A stretch of DNA of 64,000 bases, from NCBI RefSeq assembly GCF_000143415.4, contig NW_003314288.1, forward strand, positions 1,551,504 through 1,615,503. The letters run 5' to 3'. The position numbers were made by a program, and so were the translations under genes. Below the pieces are notes generated by a model. The model had not been told where the DNA came from, did no database searches, and was given only the letters and a program-made list of their open reading frames with translations. Position 1 is the first letter of the stretch. Each line of letters begins with the position of its first letter. Positions 11,111 through 22,478 of this stretch are shown here, one piece after another. Source of the DNA: Selaginella moellendorffii. Taxonomy: Eukaryota; Streptophyta; Lycopodiopsida; Selaginellales; Selaginellaceae.

Positions 11111-11948
11111 TTAAGTTGCTGCTTTGTCAATGGAGGCTTCGTTTCCTGCGAGGCCAATCTCTTTGCTGGCCACGGCCAGAAACGCTGCTGCTGCGTCAGC
11201 CACCGATTCGCCAGACTTGAGCCTCTTGCTGGAGGAGTGATCGGGTCGCGGCCGGTTGTTCTTCTTCGTCGTCGTCCTCATTCCAGCTTCTCTCACAAGG
11301 AGCTTTTGTTCTGAACGAACGCAGAACAGCGAACGCGAGTGAGAAGCGAAGTCTTCTCTAGCTATTCTGTATATGTCACCTTCTGTGAGATCAGGAATCC
11401 CGTGCTCGATGAAGCGATTCGCGGCCTTGACGTCCAAGCTCAACGTTGGTCGCGGGGCTGCAAGGAGCGATAAGAACACAACGTAGCACGCAAAAGTTTC
11501 ATAGACAAAGTCTCGCCTTTGCTTCTATCGCAGGCGTACTGGACCTTCTCGTCGTAGAGATTCACTCTGTCCTGCAAAACATATAGAGGGCGATCACAAG
11601 GAAGAAAGAAAAGAAGATAGAGATAGAACCAACCAGCTCGGATTTCACGGGATGATCCTCCGGGCATTCTCCCCGCGTCCTCAAGAGCACTGCCGCAAAG
11701 GAGAAAATCTTGCAAATGGAATGAAGAGAATGCGCGATTTCGCGAAGAGCACACTTACAGCAATAGACGGCATTGAGCGCCTTGGACACGGCCATGTAGG
11801 CCGAGGCGCGATCCGCCGGCGCCAGCAGCGCCAATGCATCCGGCGACCAGGAATTCAGGAGCTTCTTCATGTGCTGCTCCAGCCGCTCCAATCGATCGTC
11901 CATGCCGCTCACGCCCTCCATCACTTCCTCCGGGATAGGGGCCGCCAT
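11111..11948 (-). CDS. C1D: Nuclear nucleic acid-binding protein C1D (exosome cofactor Lrp1/Rrp47 homologue)
   Basis: Sas10/Utp3/C1D family protein; it partners the nuclear exosome RNase Rrp6 in rRNA and snoRNA 3' processing. Exons are 11948-11759, a second ending at 11635, 11571-11517, 11457-11380 and 11310-11111. Diagnostic stretches: CPEDHPVKSEL, RVNLYDEKVQ, then APRPTLSLDVKAANRFIEH with IPDLTE, and a basic C-terminal tail (KKNNRPRP, KRLKSGE). The intron 11516-11458 needs a GC donor to keep frame and homology. The start is shared head to head with MON1. The protein is about 200 aa, the family's usual size. Confidence 0.9.
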
Positions 11949-12040
11949 CGTCTCCTCTAAAACCTCCAGGGTTAGGGCTTCCAAGTTCTTGCGATTTAAA
12001 ACCCTTCGCTCTTTACCTTTAGGTTTGTCTTTGCGTGGAA
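11949..12040. promoter_or_regulatory. Bidirectional promoter between C1D and MON1
   Basis: Only 92 bp separate the two start codons. The interval contains AAACCTCCAGGGTTAGGGC and AAAACCCTTCG, telo-box-like motifs common in plant housekeeping promoters. Confidence 0.5.
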
Positions 12041-14438
12041 ATGGAGCGATCTGGAAATGGCGCCAGCTCCAGCAGCTCCGGGAAGGAGATCGCGGATGCC
12101 GCCAGCGATCAGGGCTCCATCGATACGTCGGAATCGGTGCAGGAGCCCGGATCCTCAGGTAATCTTTCCTGGACAAGGGCTTTGGCTATCGGATGCTACC
12201 GAGATTTTGCCCGAATTCCCGCATTTCTTGCGTCCTCGCAGACGGCGAGGCCAAGCAGGCGATGGAAAACAAGGAAGACGAGGAGCTATCGCGAGGCGTG
12301 AATGAGATTTCCATTGCCAAGGGTCAGAGTGACGGAGATCCAAATCGCAGCTCATCTGGGGAATCTTCTGGAACAAATGGTGCTGGAGGAGAGGAGATCG
12401 CGCGTCGTGTTTCACATGATGGAAATAGCTGGGTCCCTGGAAAGAGACATGCAGACGAGGTGAGAATTCATCCTTTGTTTCTCTTTTCACTCTCTCCTTC
12501 TCAAAATTTTATTTTATTTTCTGGCACAGGATGATAGTAGCGAGTCATGGCGTAAACACAAGAAGCACTTCTTTGTTCTCAGCAATGCCGGAAAGCCTAT
12601 ATACTCCAGGTGTGGTTTTTCTCTGTTGCTACGCTGTTCTTGATCTTCGTTGTTTAGATATGGAGATGAGCACAAGTTGGCTGGCTTCTCCGCAACACTA
12701 CAGGCAATCATGTCGTTTGTAATAACTAGGTACATTCCATGGCTTCCTTTCTTCTTTTCCTTCATTTTGATTCTTTGGATTTACAGCGGAGATTGCCTGC
12801 AACTGGTGCGTGCTGGAAATCATCAGGTTGGTTTGTTTTTCTGAAGGGTTTACTTCAAGTAATTTGCTTGCAGATCGTTTTTCTAGTAAAAGGACCGCTG
12901 TACCTTGTATCGATTAATTCCACGGAGGAGCCGTATCAGGCTATGAAACGTCAGTTAGAGCTCCTTCATGGCCAGGTATGCTTCCTTGACGATACTGTTG
13001 CCACTAACCGGGTACAAGCTTAGCTTTTTCTCATCCTCACGAAAGCTGTGGAAAGATGTTTCGCGAAGCATGCCACCTTTGATATGAAGACCTTGTTGGG
13101 AGGAACGGACATCGTGCTTTCGTCCTTGGTGCACTCATTTAATTGGTAAGGTGCATCGTAAAAGGTGAAGAAAGCTGATTGATTCGCTGTTCATGTTCAG
13201 GAACTTTACTGTATTCCTCCATGCGTATGCCTGCTTGCCACTGCCATATGCTGCGAGGCAGACCGCAGGAGCCGCATTACAAGATATTGCAGAATCCGGC
13301 GTGCTGTTTGCACTTCTGATGTCGGGATATAAGGTCGTACGCTCTGTCTTATTGCGGTTGTAATCTCCATTTTCAGGTCATCAACATGGTGGGACCTCGC
13401 AAGGCTTCTCTTCACCCGGACGACCTGTTCCTTCTTTCCAACTTTGTTTCGTCGTCGGATTCATTCCGGTAATCTTACATATACTGGCGTTGCTTGCTGA
13501 TATTCACCATTCTGCAGAACAACAGAGTCCTTTTCTCCAGTATGTCTGCCACACTATAATCCGAATGCGTTTGTGTATGCGTATGTTCAGTACCTTACTG
13601 TAAGGACTGCCTGACAATGGGATCTAGATACTATGTCATGATGTTCCTGCAGGAGAGCGTTTATCTTGTGCTGATTTCAACATCCTTGGATAGCTTCTAT
13701 CATTTGAAAGATTGCAGGTTTGTGAAGGGATTATGTTATGGTTTATGAGTCTAATGAGCCTTTCAGAGCGCGAGTTGAGATGATATTGAAGAAGTCTCGA
13801 GTTCTAGGCGAGATGAGTCGTTCAGTGGAACGAGGGGGCTTACGTGTGAAAGATCTGTCTTTAGACTCACAGAACGGATTTACTACGAGGAAGCCAGATG
13901 TCGTTCGTGAGAATACCAAGACGCTTTTGGGGGGTCCAGCAGGCCTTTGGCACTTTCTATACAGGAGTACCTATCTCGATCAGTATGTTGCTTCCGAGTT
14001 TACACCGCCGTTGCATACATACGCAGCCCAGAAAAAGTACGTAGAAGTTTACAGTTGCTGTTCTGACTAGCTTTCAATGGCCTCAGGTTGTTTAGAGCGT
14101 ACCAACGCATCCATTTCTCTATGCATGACGAAAACGGGGGTCATCACAAGATGCAGTACAGGAGAGACGAGAACTATGGTCTGTTCCGTTCTGTAAATAT
14201 TAAAGTAGCTGTCACATTTGTGCTTGCAGTGCTGATGTACTGGAGAACGTCCGATTTTGAGCTCTACGCGGCTTTTGATCCCCTGGCAGAGAAGGTAAAG
14301 CTCGGTTGGTTTTCGTGCTCTGTAACATTCTGTGTAACGCAGAGTGCGGCCATCAGAGTTTCGAACCTCGTCTGTCAATGGCTTCGAAATCTAGAAAGTG
14401 AAGTGTTTTTGCTAGGTGCAACTTCATTTAACTGGTGA
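12041..14438 (+). CDS. MON1: Vacuolar fusion protein MON1 (SAND family)
   Basis: Subunit of the MON1-CCZ1 Rab7 GEF that drives late endosome to vacuole traffic. The start is ATG 12041; a GTG six bases earlier is not needed. About fifteen short exons join in frame; exon 1 is 12041-12158 and exon 2 12242-12459. A hydrophilic Ser/Glu-rich N-terminus is followed by the longin-type core: [117 protein letters not shown] and the C-terminal [11 protein letters not shown] just before TGA. All family blocks are present and no break was seen. Confidence 0.94.
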
Positions 14439-15235
14439 CAGTTTTTGCGAATAAAACTTAACGAGAGGTTACCATGCCAAGAGGTATTCCCGAGACTGTT
14501 ATATTGTTCAAAGATCAAGGGATTTGAGTATTCAAATCCACCAGGTATGATCATTTCACTTGGCACGTCGATCTCTTGCTTTCAGTGACAGCTACTTTTG
14601 ATATCAACAGCAGGAAGACAATGCAAAGAGCCTATTTGGTCACTCGTTTCTATTGCGTGTGCGAGCGTGTTAAGTACAAGATTGAGATTTGTGCTCTTGG
14701 CAACATCGTTGCGACTGGCCTTTTGCTACAGTGCTGGCTGCTGAATTGAAGGTACTCAGAAAGTACACAGGAATCATTTCAGTCTGGTCGCACTTGTTTG
14801 AGCATGTTCTTTACCGTATAGCTTTGAGTCAGAGCGTCTTGTAGTAGTCCAAAGCGACTGTGTGTGTTTGCTGGTTCATTCCAGGCTATGCATGGTTGGA
14901 TCTGTCCTTGCAAGATGCGTCTTTTGCTTGTCGCATTGAATGAGCTCGGATATCAGGTCCATGCATCATGCATGCATCCGCGCGTGCAGTGTTGGCTCGA
15001 TCCTGTTGGTAAGAGCGTCTGTCATTATGCTTTTGTGTTGCTAGCCATGCACACGAATGATGAACAGCTTTTCTTCGTGCTCCGCAGATCTGGATCCAAA
15101 CCATGAGCTCAACAGTTTCTAAAGCGTCGAATTAAGGAAGGAGAGTCCGCTCTCCCGTCGTGACATAGCAAAAAATTTCTCGGTATGGACAACTCAAGAT
15201 TGAAACCAAAAAGCTAACGTGATCCTTTCTCTCTT
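14439..15235. other. Intergenic region, no gene recognised
   Basis: Probably the 3' UTR of MON1 and downstream spacer of the CLE gene. Short ORFs at 14864-15106 are unlike known proteins. A CATGCATCATGCATGCATC stretch lies near 14960. Confidence 0.4.
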
Positions 15236-15593
15236 TCACGGGAACCCGAGCTCTGGAGGAGATCGTCGGACTAAGTACCTCCCGGGCAACATGTTACCGA
15301 CGGGATTGGGACCCGACGGCACCTCGTGAAGCATCCTCCGGAATTCAGCATCACTCAAAGCAGCAATGGTCGAGGCAGGGGGTCCGGACGGAAAATAGTG
15401 GAGACGATGGTCAGCTGGGAACAGGAGATCAGAAAAGGAAAAGCAGTGTGAGCAGCATTGGATCAAGCAGGTAGAGAAAGAAAGAGCTCGATCAAGTACC
15501 TGGAGGAACCAGTCTTGCCGCTCCAAGCGTAGCAGCAGAGAAGATGATCACAAGGACAAGTAGGAGGCGCGCACGCATTGCGGATTGATCCAT
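15236..15593 (-). CDS. CLE peptide precursor of the TDIF (CLE41/44) type
   Basis: 90-residue precursor in two exons, 15593-15500 and 15414-15236, with an 85-nt intron. The N-terminus is a signal peptide (MDQSAMRARLLLVLVIIF). The 12-residue CLE motif at residues 61-72 is HEVPSGPNPVGN, preceded by FRRML. The first nine residues equal those of angiosperm TDIF (HEVPSGPNP), and the family's final N is kept. Known TDIF peptides act through PXY/TDR receptors in vascular cells; acting the same way here is inference. Unusually, 18 residues including RR follow the motif, whereas most CLE precursors end close to it. The start codon could also be the Met at residue 6. Confidence 0.9.
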
Positions 15594-16643
15594 TGACGTA
15601 AAAAGCAAGGATCCACGATCTCACACGACGATAAGAATGCGAGAGACAGGACACCAGCTTGGATCGCTCGAGCAAAGTTCTTCCGTTGGTAGTACAACTC
15701 CTTGGCCGTGAATGGAGCTCAAGGCAACGGGATCAAACGGGAATTTATACTGGACGATCGATCGGAACAAAACAAACGCGACGCTGCAAGGATATATAGC
15801 GAGCAACAGTATTTGAGAGGTCGACACTTTCAATCCTCCTTCGTGCCTCGAAACAAGGCCGCGTCGGCCGTCGGATGTGCTCCTCCAGTGCCTCCAGGGC
15901 GTCACATCCGACGGCCCGCAACGCCCGGGGCTTGGGTGCCTGCCATGTGGCGGGCCGTGACTGCACGGACGGCAGTTTGACAAGTCGTCCGGGAGGGAAC
16001 GTACGGAAGGAGGAACATAGCCTTGTCGGATTAAAAGATGGAACGTCTAGAGAGGATTTGGGCGCTCCAAATGCGAGGGGCCTGTTTAGTATTTTTCCAG
16101 CATCAAATCACCCAAACCCAACATTACAAAGAAAGAATAGACAAAGCTTTGGGAACATCAAACGTGTTCTTCCTTGTTTTGTGCCCCCTTCTTTTATAAC
16201 CAAACATCATTGGGAGTAGCAAAAGATTTAATCACGTCGATCAATCACAAGATCAATCACAAGCAGGAGGTTGATTGATTTTGCTATTGTTTATTGTGGT
16301 GTTTTACACAAACTTGATGAGTGTTGAGCAAAAGTAGCTTTGCGAGACTGTTGGACCCTAAAAAACAAGATGTGATATATTGCTATTCTGTTTTACACAA
16401 ACTTTACATTGAAAGAAAATGGGGGAGCACTTGGGAAAGAATACAAAGGTATTGTGGCGAAACTTTGGCTCCCTCTTGTGCTTACTCTCATAGTACAGAC
16501 GATATTTTTCCATCCACCAGGAGTTGGAGGTGAGCTTTTAGTGAGCTCTTCCTGCGATCAAAATAAGAAAAAAGAGAAAAAAAGAAAAAAAGAAAAAAAA
16601 GGGAGAGAGGAGACAAAAGTGTGAACGAAGAAGCAAGGAGCTC
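15594..16643. other. Intergenic region upstream of the CLE gene
   Basis: Contains a 13-bp perfect inverted repeat (15867-15879 and 15903-15915) in a GC-rich patch and an A/G-rich run at 16560-16620. No gene seen. Confidence 0.5.
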
Positions 16644-18221
16644 TCAGCGCTCGATCTGGATTGTGTGCTCGGCACTGTCTTTCACGGCTTCCTCCATCGA
16701 AGAAATGCTTCTGTGGCTCGGACCTTCCATAACTTGTTGTTCTTGAGCTTGAGTTTCAGTAGCCTTGCCTGGTAGATTGTCTTGTTTAGCAGCAGCTTTG
16801 TCTGGTAAGTGGTCTACCCCAGCGGTAGTAGTCACTTCGGTGACCTGAGATCCATTACCACTGCCACTAGTTCCGCTACTGCTGCTGCTAGTCGATCCAT
16901 TCCTGTTGCTTGACTCGCACCCTGTTATAGTCACTGCCGTGTGACCCCTGTCCTGACCGTGAGGATCCACTTGGCCTCCAAGACTTTCCATAGGGACCAG
17001 CTTCCCGTGATGCAACGAGCCACGGCAGATCGGGCAAGTTGAGTTGTTTGCAAGCCACTCATCTATGCACTCGACGTGGAAGATGTGGTCACACACTGGA
17101 AGTTGCTGCAGCTTTTCGCCGGGCTGGTAGTCTGACAAGCAAACTGCGCACCTAGAGAAAACAAAAAGAAAAGACGAGATGTTAGTGATCAAGAGCTCGT
17201 CAAATGCGAATCCAAAGAGAAAAAACATATCAGGTTGAAAATCAAACAATACAAAAACTGGAGAAGAGATGTTAGCGATTGGGTGAGAAAACTTTGAATC
17301 AAACATGCGCAGGAGCACAAAAAATGTTGTGGGATTTGGAGACAACCCCCTGTGGAACATGCAGATGGGCTGAACTATGATACCACGAGAACACAGTCTA
17401 GGATGGCTGCAAAAGGGGCATCACACGGAAAACCCGTATGAAAAGTTTAGAGCCACGAGAAGAGCAACAGAACCCTGTAGACTCAAGCTCTACCCGCAAA
17501 AGCAACATCCACAAGAGACGCAAGCCTTTCATGCACAAAACAGTAAAATTCTCACTCGAGCCACAAAAAAATAAAAATAACAAGATCTAGGAGATTGGAA
17601 TCACTGGAATCAGAGCTCGCAAGACACCACTGTCAGTCACTAGGAACAGCGCACGCAACTCTATGCAAGGCAGATGGAACAGTGCCGAGGAAAAAAGAAA
17701 AAACTCGTGGCAGTAAAGTCAAACCTAGGAGGTGGATTTCAAACGAGATACTTACTGGTTATCTTCCCTGCTGGCCGCAAAGCTCTCGTCAAAAACAATG
17801 GTCGGTAGCGTCGCTCGAAAGGACTTGGTTAATCCATGGTCGACTGGCCACTGCAAAACAAACGCCATTCCAATCGAGCTTAGAAAGGCCGAAGGAGAAA
17901 CCAAGAACTCTTGTCTAGCAAACAAGCAAAAGAACAAAACCAAAAAAAGCAAAGGAAGAATGGAAAAAAGGCCTCGCTCCAATCAATCCAATCCTCTCCT
18001 CTCGCATTTCCCTTCCTTACCGCGGAGAAGATCCCTCTCGCGAAGAACTGGGCGCGGAGCTGCGACACGGCCCTGGCGGTCTGGCGCCGCCGCACATAGA
18101 GCACGCAAAAGAGCAGCAGCAGCACGAGCGTGAAGATTATCGGCGTCGCGAATGTGAAGGCCTGGTAGAACTTGAGCTGGGGCGCGCAGCTCGGCGTCGT
18201 GCAGGGATTCTGATCTGACAT
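16644..18221 (-). CDS. ATL-type RING-H2 E3 ubiquitin ligase
   Basis: Membrane-anchored ligase in three exons: 18221-18021, 17850-17756 and 17151-16644 (about 267 aa). Exon 1 gives one N-terminal membrane helix (FATPIIFTLVLLLLFCVLYV). Exon 2 has LTKSFRATLPTIVFDES, the GLD-like region of ATLs. Exon 3 opens with the RING-H2: CAVC, 14 residues, C-x-H-x2-H-x2-C, 10 residues, CPIC, with the ATL-typical DEWL. The tail is long, Ser/Thr/Gly-rich and probably disordered. Intron 2 is about 600 nt, long for this window. It is divergent from the next gene (281 bp between starts). Substrate unknown. Confidence 0.9.
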
Positions 18222-18501
18222 AGCCGCCGCTTGCTTGTTCGATCCGAGCTCCTAGCCTACAGACCTGTGAGAGGGATTCGAGATTTTCACTCCAAGAATC
18301 GTCGCTGGCTCCTCCTCCTCCTCCCGTGCTCCATCGCGCCAGAGCGCCAGTGATTAGATCTGGGCGCAGCAGTGAACAGCAAGAATGGGACCCGGGCGGC
18401 CGCGCCCAAGCGATTCGATCCCCGGACCTCTTTAAGCGGCGGCAAGGAATCGAACCGCCTTCCACGGTGCCCTAGAATAATTCTAGGGTTTATCGTCCTC
18501 G

Positions 18502-19070
18502 ATGAAGAGAGGGCGCGCGATCGTCCAAGACGAGGATAGGAGGAGGAAGAAGAAGAAGAACGTGATCCAGAAGGTAAACCCTAGTGATCCAGAAAGCGGC
18601 GATCAATCGAAGAACTCGTCTGCGAGAGGATTCTACTGCATTGCGCCTGGCGATCAGCGCTTCGGGCTCCTTGCTACATTCTTGAAGAAGAATCTCAAGA
18701 AGAAGGTAAGCTACTCCCTCTCTCTCCAGAGATTTATTTTTTCTCCTCGCTCGCAACGAAGAGGTTTTAACTGTTTTGTTTTTGTGTGTGGAAGATTGTC
18801 GTCATCTTCTCAACTTATCGCTCGCTACTGTTCCACAACCAAGTCCTTATCGCGCTGGGTATACCAAACCTCTCCATTCACGAAAAGCTAGACGATGCCA
18901 AAGCGCGCAGCACTATCGACCAATTCCGGGATGCCGACAGGGGTTTGCTACTTACCACGGATGCTGTCTTCTACGGTTTGATCATCTCTCCAGTGGTACG
19001 TAAATCTCTCCTCTCTTCCTTTTTCTTTTTATTTGCTTTGTTCGTCTGGTTCGATCTAGATGAAACGTAA

Positions 19071-19115
<45 letters not shown>

Positions 19116-19935
19116 GGACCATTCCTCCACTTTGTTCTTTGTGTTGGAGCAGGCCACTCTTTTAGTTGCTTTCTATGCTGTGTGGCTTCTTTCTCATACT
19201 TTTCCTTTTTCTTTTCTCTTTTCGAGAGTGACCGATCTAGAAGCTTATGTTACTTGTCCGATCTCTGCCTGACACCACACCTTTGCTCTCACCTACAGGA
19301 CTGGATTCTGCAATTTGAGCCTCCGGATGACGTAGAGGTATGCTTTGACGCTTCAAAGAACAAAGAAAAAGTGCATCCTTTCTAAATCTCGAGTGCGATC
19401 GCCCATTGCAGAAGTACAAGCAGCGACCGGGACAGCAACAAGGGGGCAATAATAGAGGCCTGCTCTTCCTCCTCCCGCAGGAGATCAGTTTCCTTAAAGT
19501 GAGTGATACGATCCACGGAACTTTACTCATGATCGTCCGTGCTTACTTTTCCTCTTGCTCCGCGCTCCATCAGGGTGTCCGGGATAGCGATTCTTTTCTT
19601 CAGTGCGAGTTCTCCGATATCAAAACCGGGATTTTTCAGTCGCAGATGGTGCGTGGGGTCCTCTTATCTTGGTAAAAATTCTCTCATATCTTTCGTATTC
19701 CCTACAGGAGAAGCTGGTACAGAAGAACTTTCGCATACACCAGCTCTCAACCGAAGGATACAGATCTTACTTCCACGCCTACGCATCAAATCCTCACAAA
19801 GCGATCTTCAACGTGAAAAACCTTGATCCACAGGTTGGCCGAAAGAATGTTATTAAAAACTCTAAACTATGGCTTCTATTCCAGGCCTCCTCAGCATCGT
19901 TTGGAATTAAAAGACCACCAAAGATTCTTGTTTGA
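18502..19935 (+). CDS. DDX18/HAS1-like protein lacking the first helicase lobe
   Basis: Seven exons, all joined by phase-0 introns: 18502-18705, 18795-18995, 19299-19337, 19412-19498, 19574-19648, 19708-19833, 19885-19935; 260 aa. It aligns only with the C-terminal half of HAS1/DDX18 RNA helicases: DQRFGLLATFLKKNLKKK, DWILQFEPPDD, GLLFLLPQE, and the C-terminal extension EKLVQKNF, GYRSYFHAYAS, IFNVKNLD, ASFGIKRPPKI. Motifs Q, I, Ia, Ib, II and III are absent. Motif V (ARGLDIP) is changed to YGLIIS, and the HRVGRTAR of motif VI is missing, replaced by a Gln/Gly-rich stretch. It cannot be an ATPase on its own. The reading frame is intact, so it may be a functional remnant, a dominant partner, or a young pseudogene. 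Confidence 0.8.
19072..19112. repeat. (TG)n microsatellite
   Basis: About 20 TG units inside the second intron of the DDX18-like gene. Confidence 0.97.
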
Positions 19936-19949
19936 TCTTATCAAGAAGA

Positions 19950-20255
19950 GATGGTGGCCACGTTTTGTTTCATGGAGAGCTGGTACCTGTTTCATGGAGA
20001 CAGTGGTGGCAAAGTTTTGTTTCATGGAGCGATGGTGCCAAAGTTACGTATCTTGAAGAAAGATGGTACCATAGTTTGTTTTCATGAAAGTTTTGTTTCA
20101 TGGATAGATGGTACCAACATTTTGTTTCATGGAGAGATGTTTCATGGAGGCAAAGTTTTGTTTCATGGAAGAAGGATGGTGGCAAAGTTTTGTTTCATGG
20201 AGATGGTACCAAAGTTGGAGAAAGATGGTACGAAAGTTTTGCAAACATCTAGAAC
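19950..20255. repeat. Degenerate minisatellite
   Basis: Roughly ten imperfect copies of a 25-40 bp unit built from GGTGGCAAAGTTTTGTTTC, ATGGAGA and GATGGTACCAAAG. It fills the gap between the convergent DDX18-like and alpha-tubulin genes. Confidence 0.88.
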
Positions 20256-20316
20256 AAAAGGTTTTCAACACTAGCTTGATTGAAATCCTCACTCTTCGAT
20301 GCAAAACGATTCTTTC

Positions 20317-22478
<2,162 letters not shown>

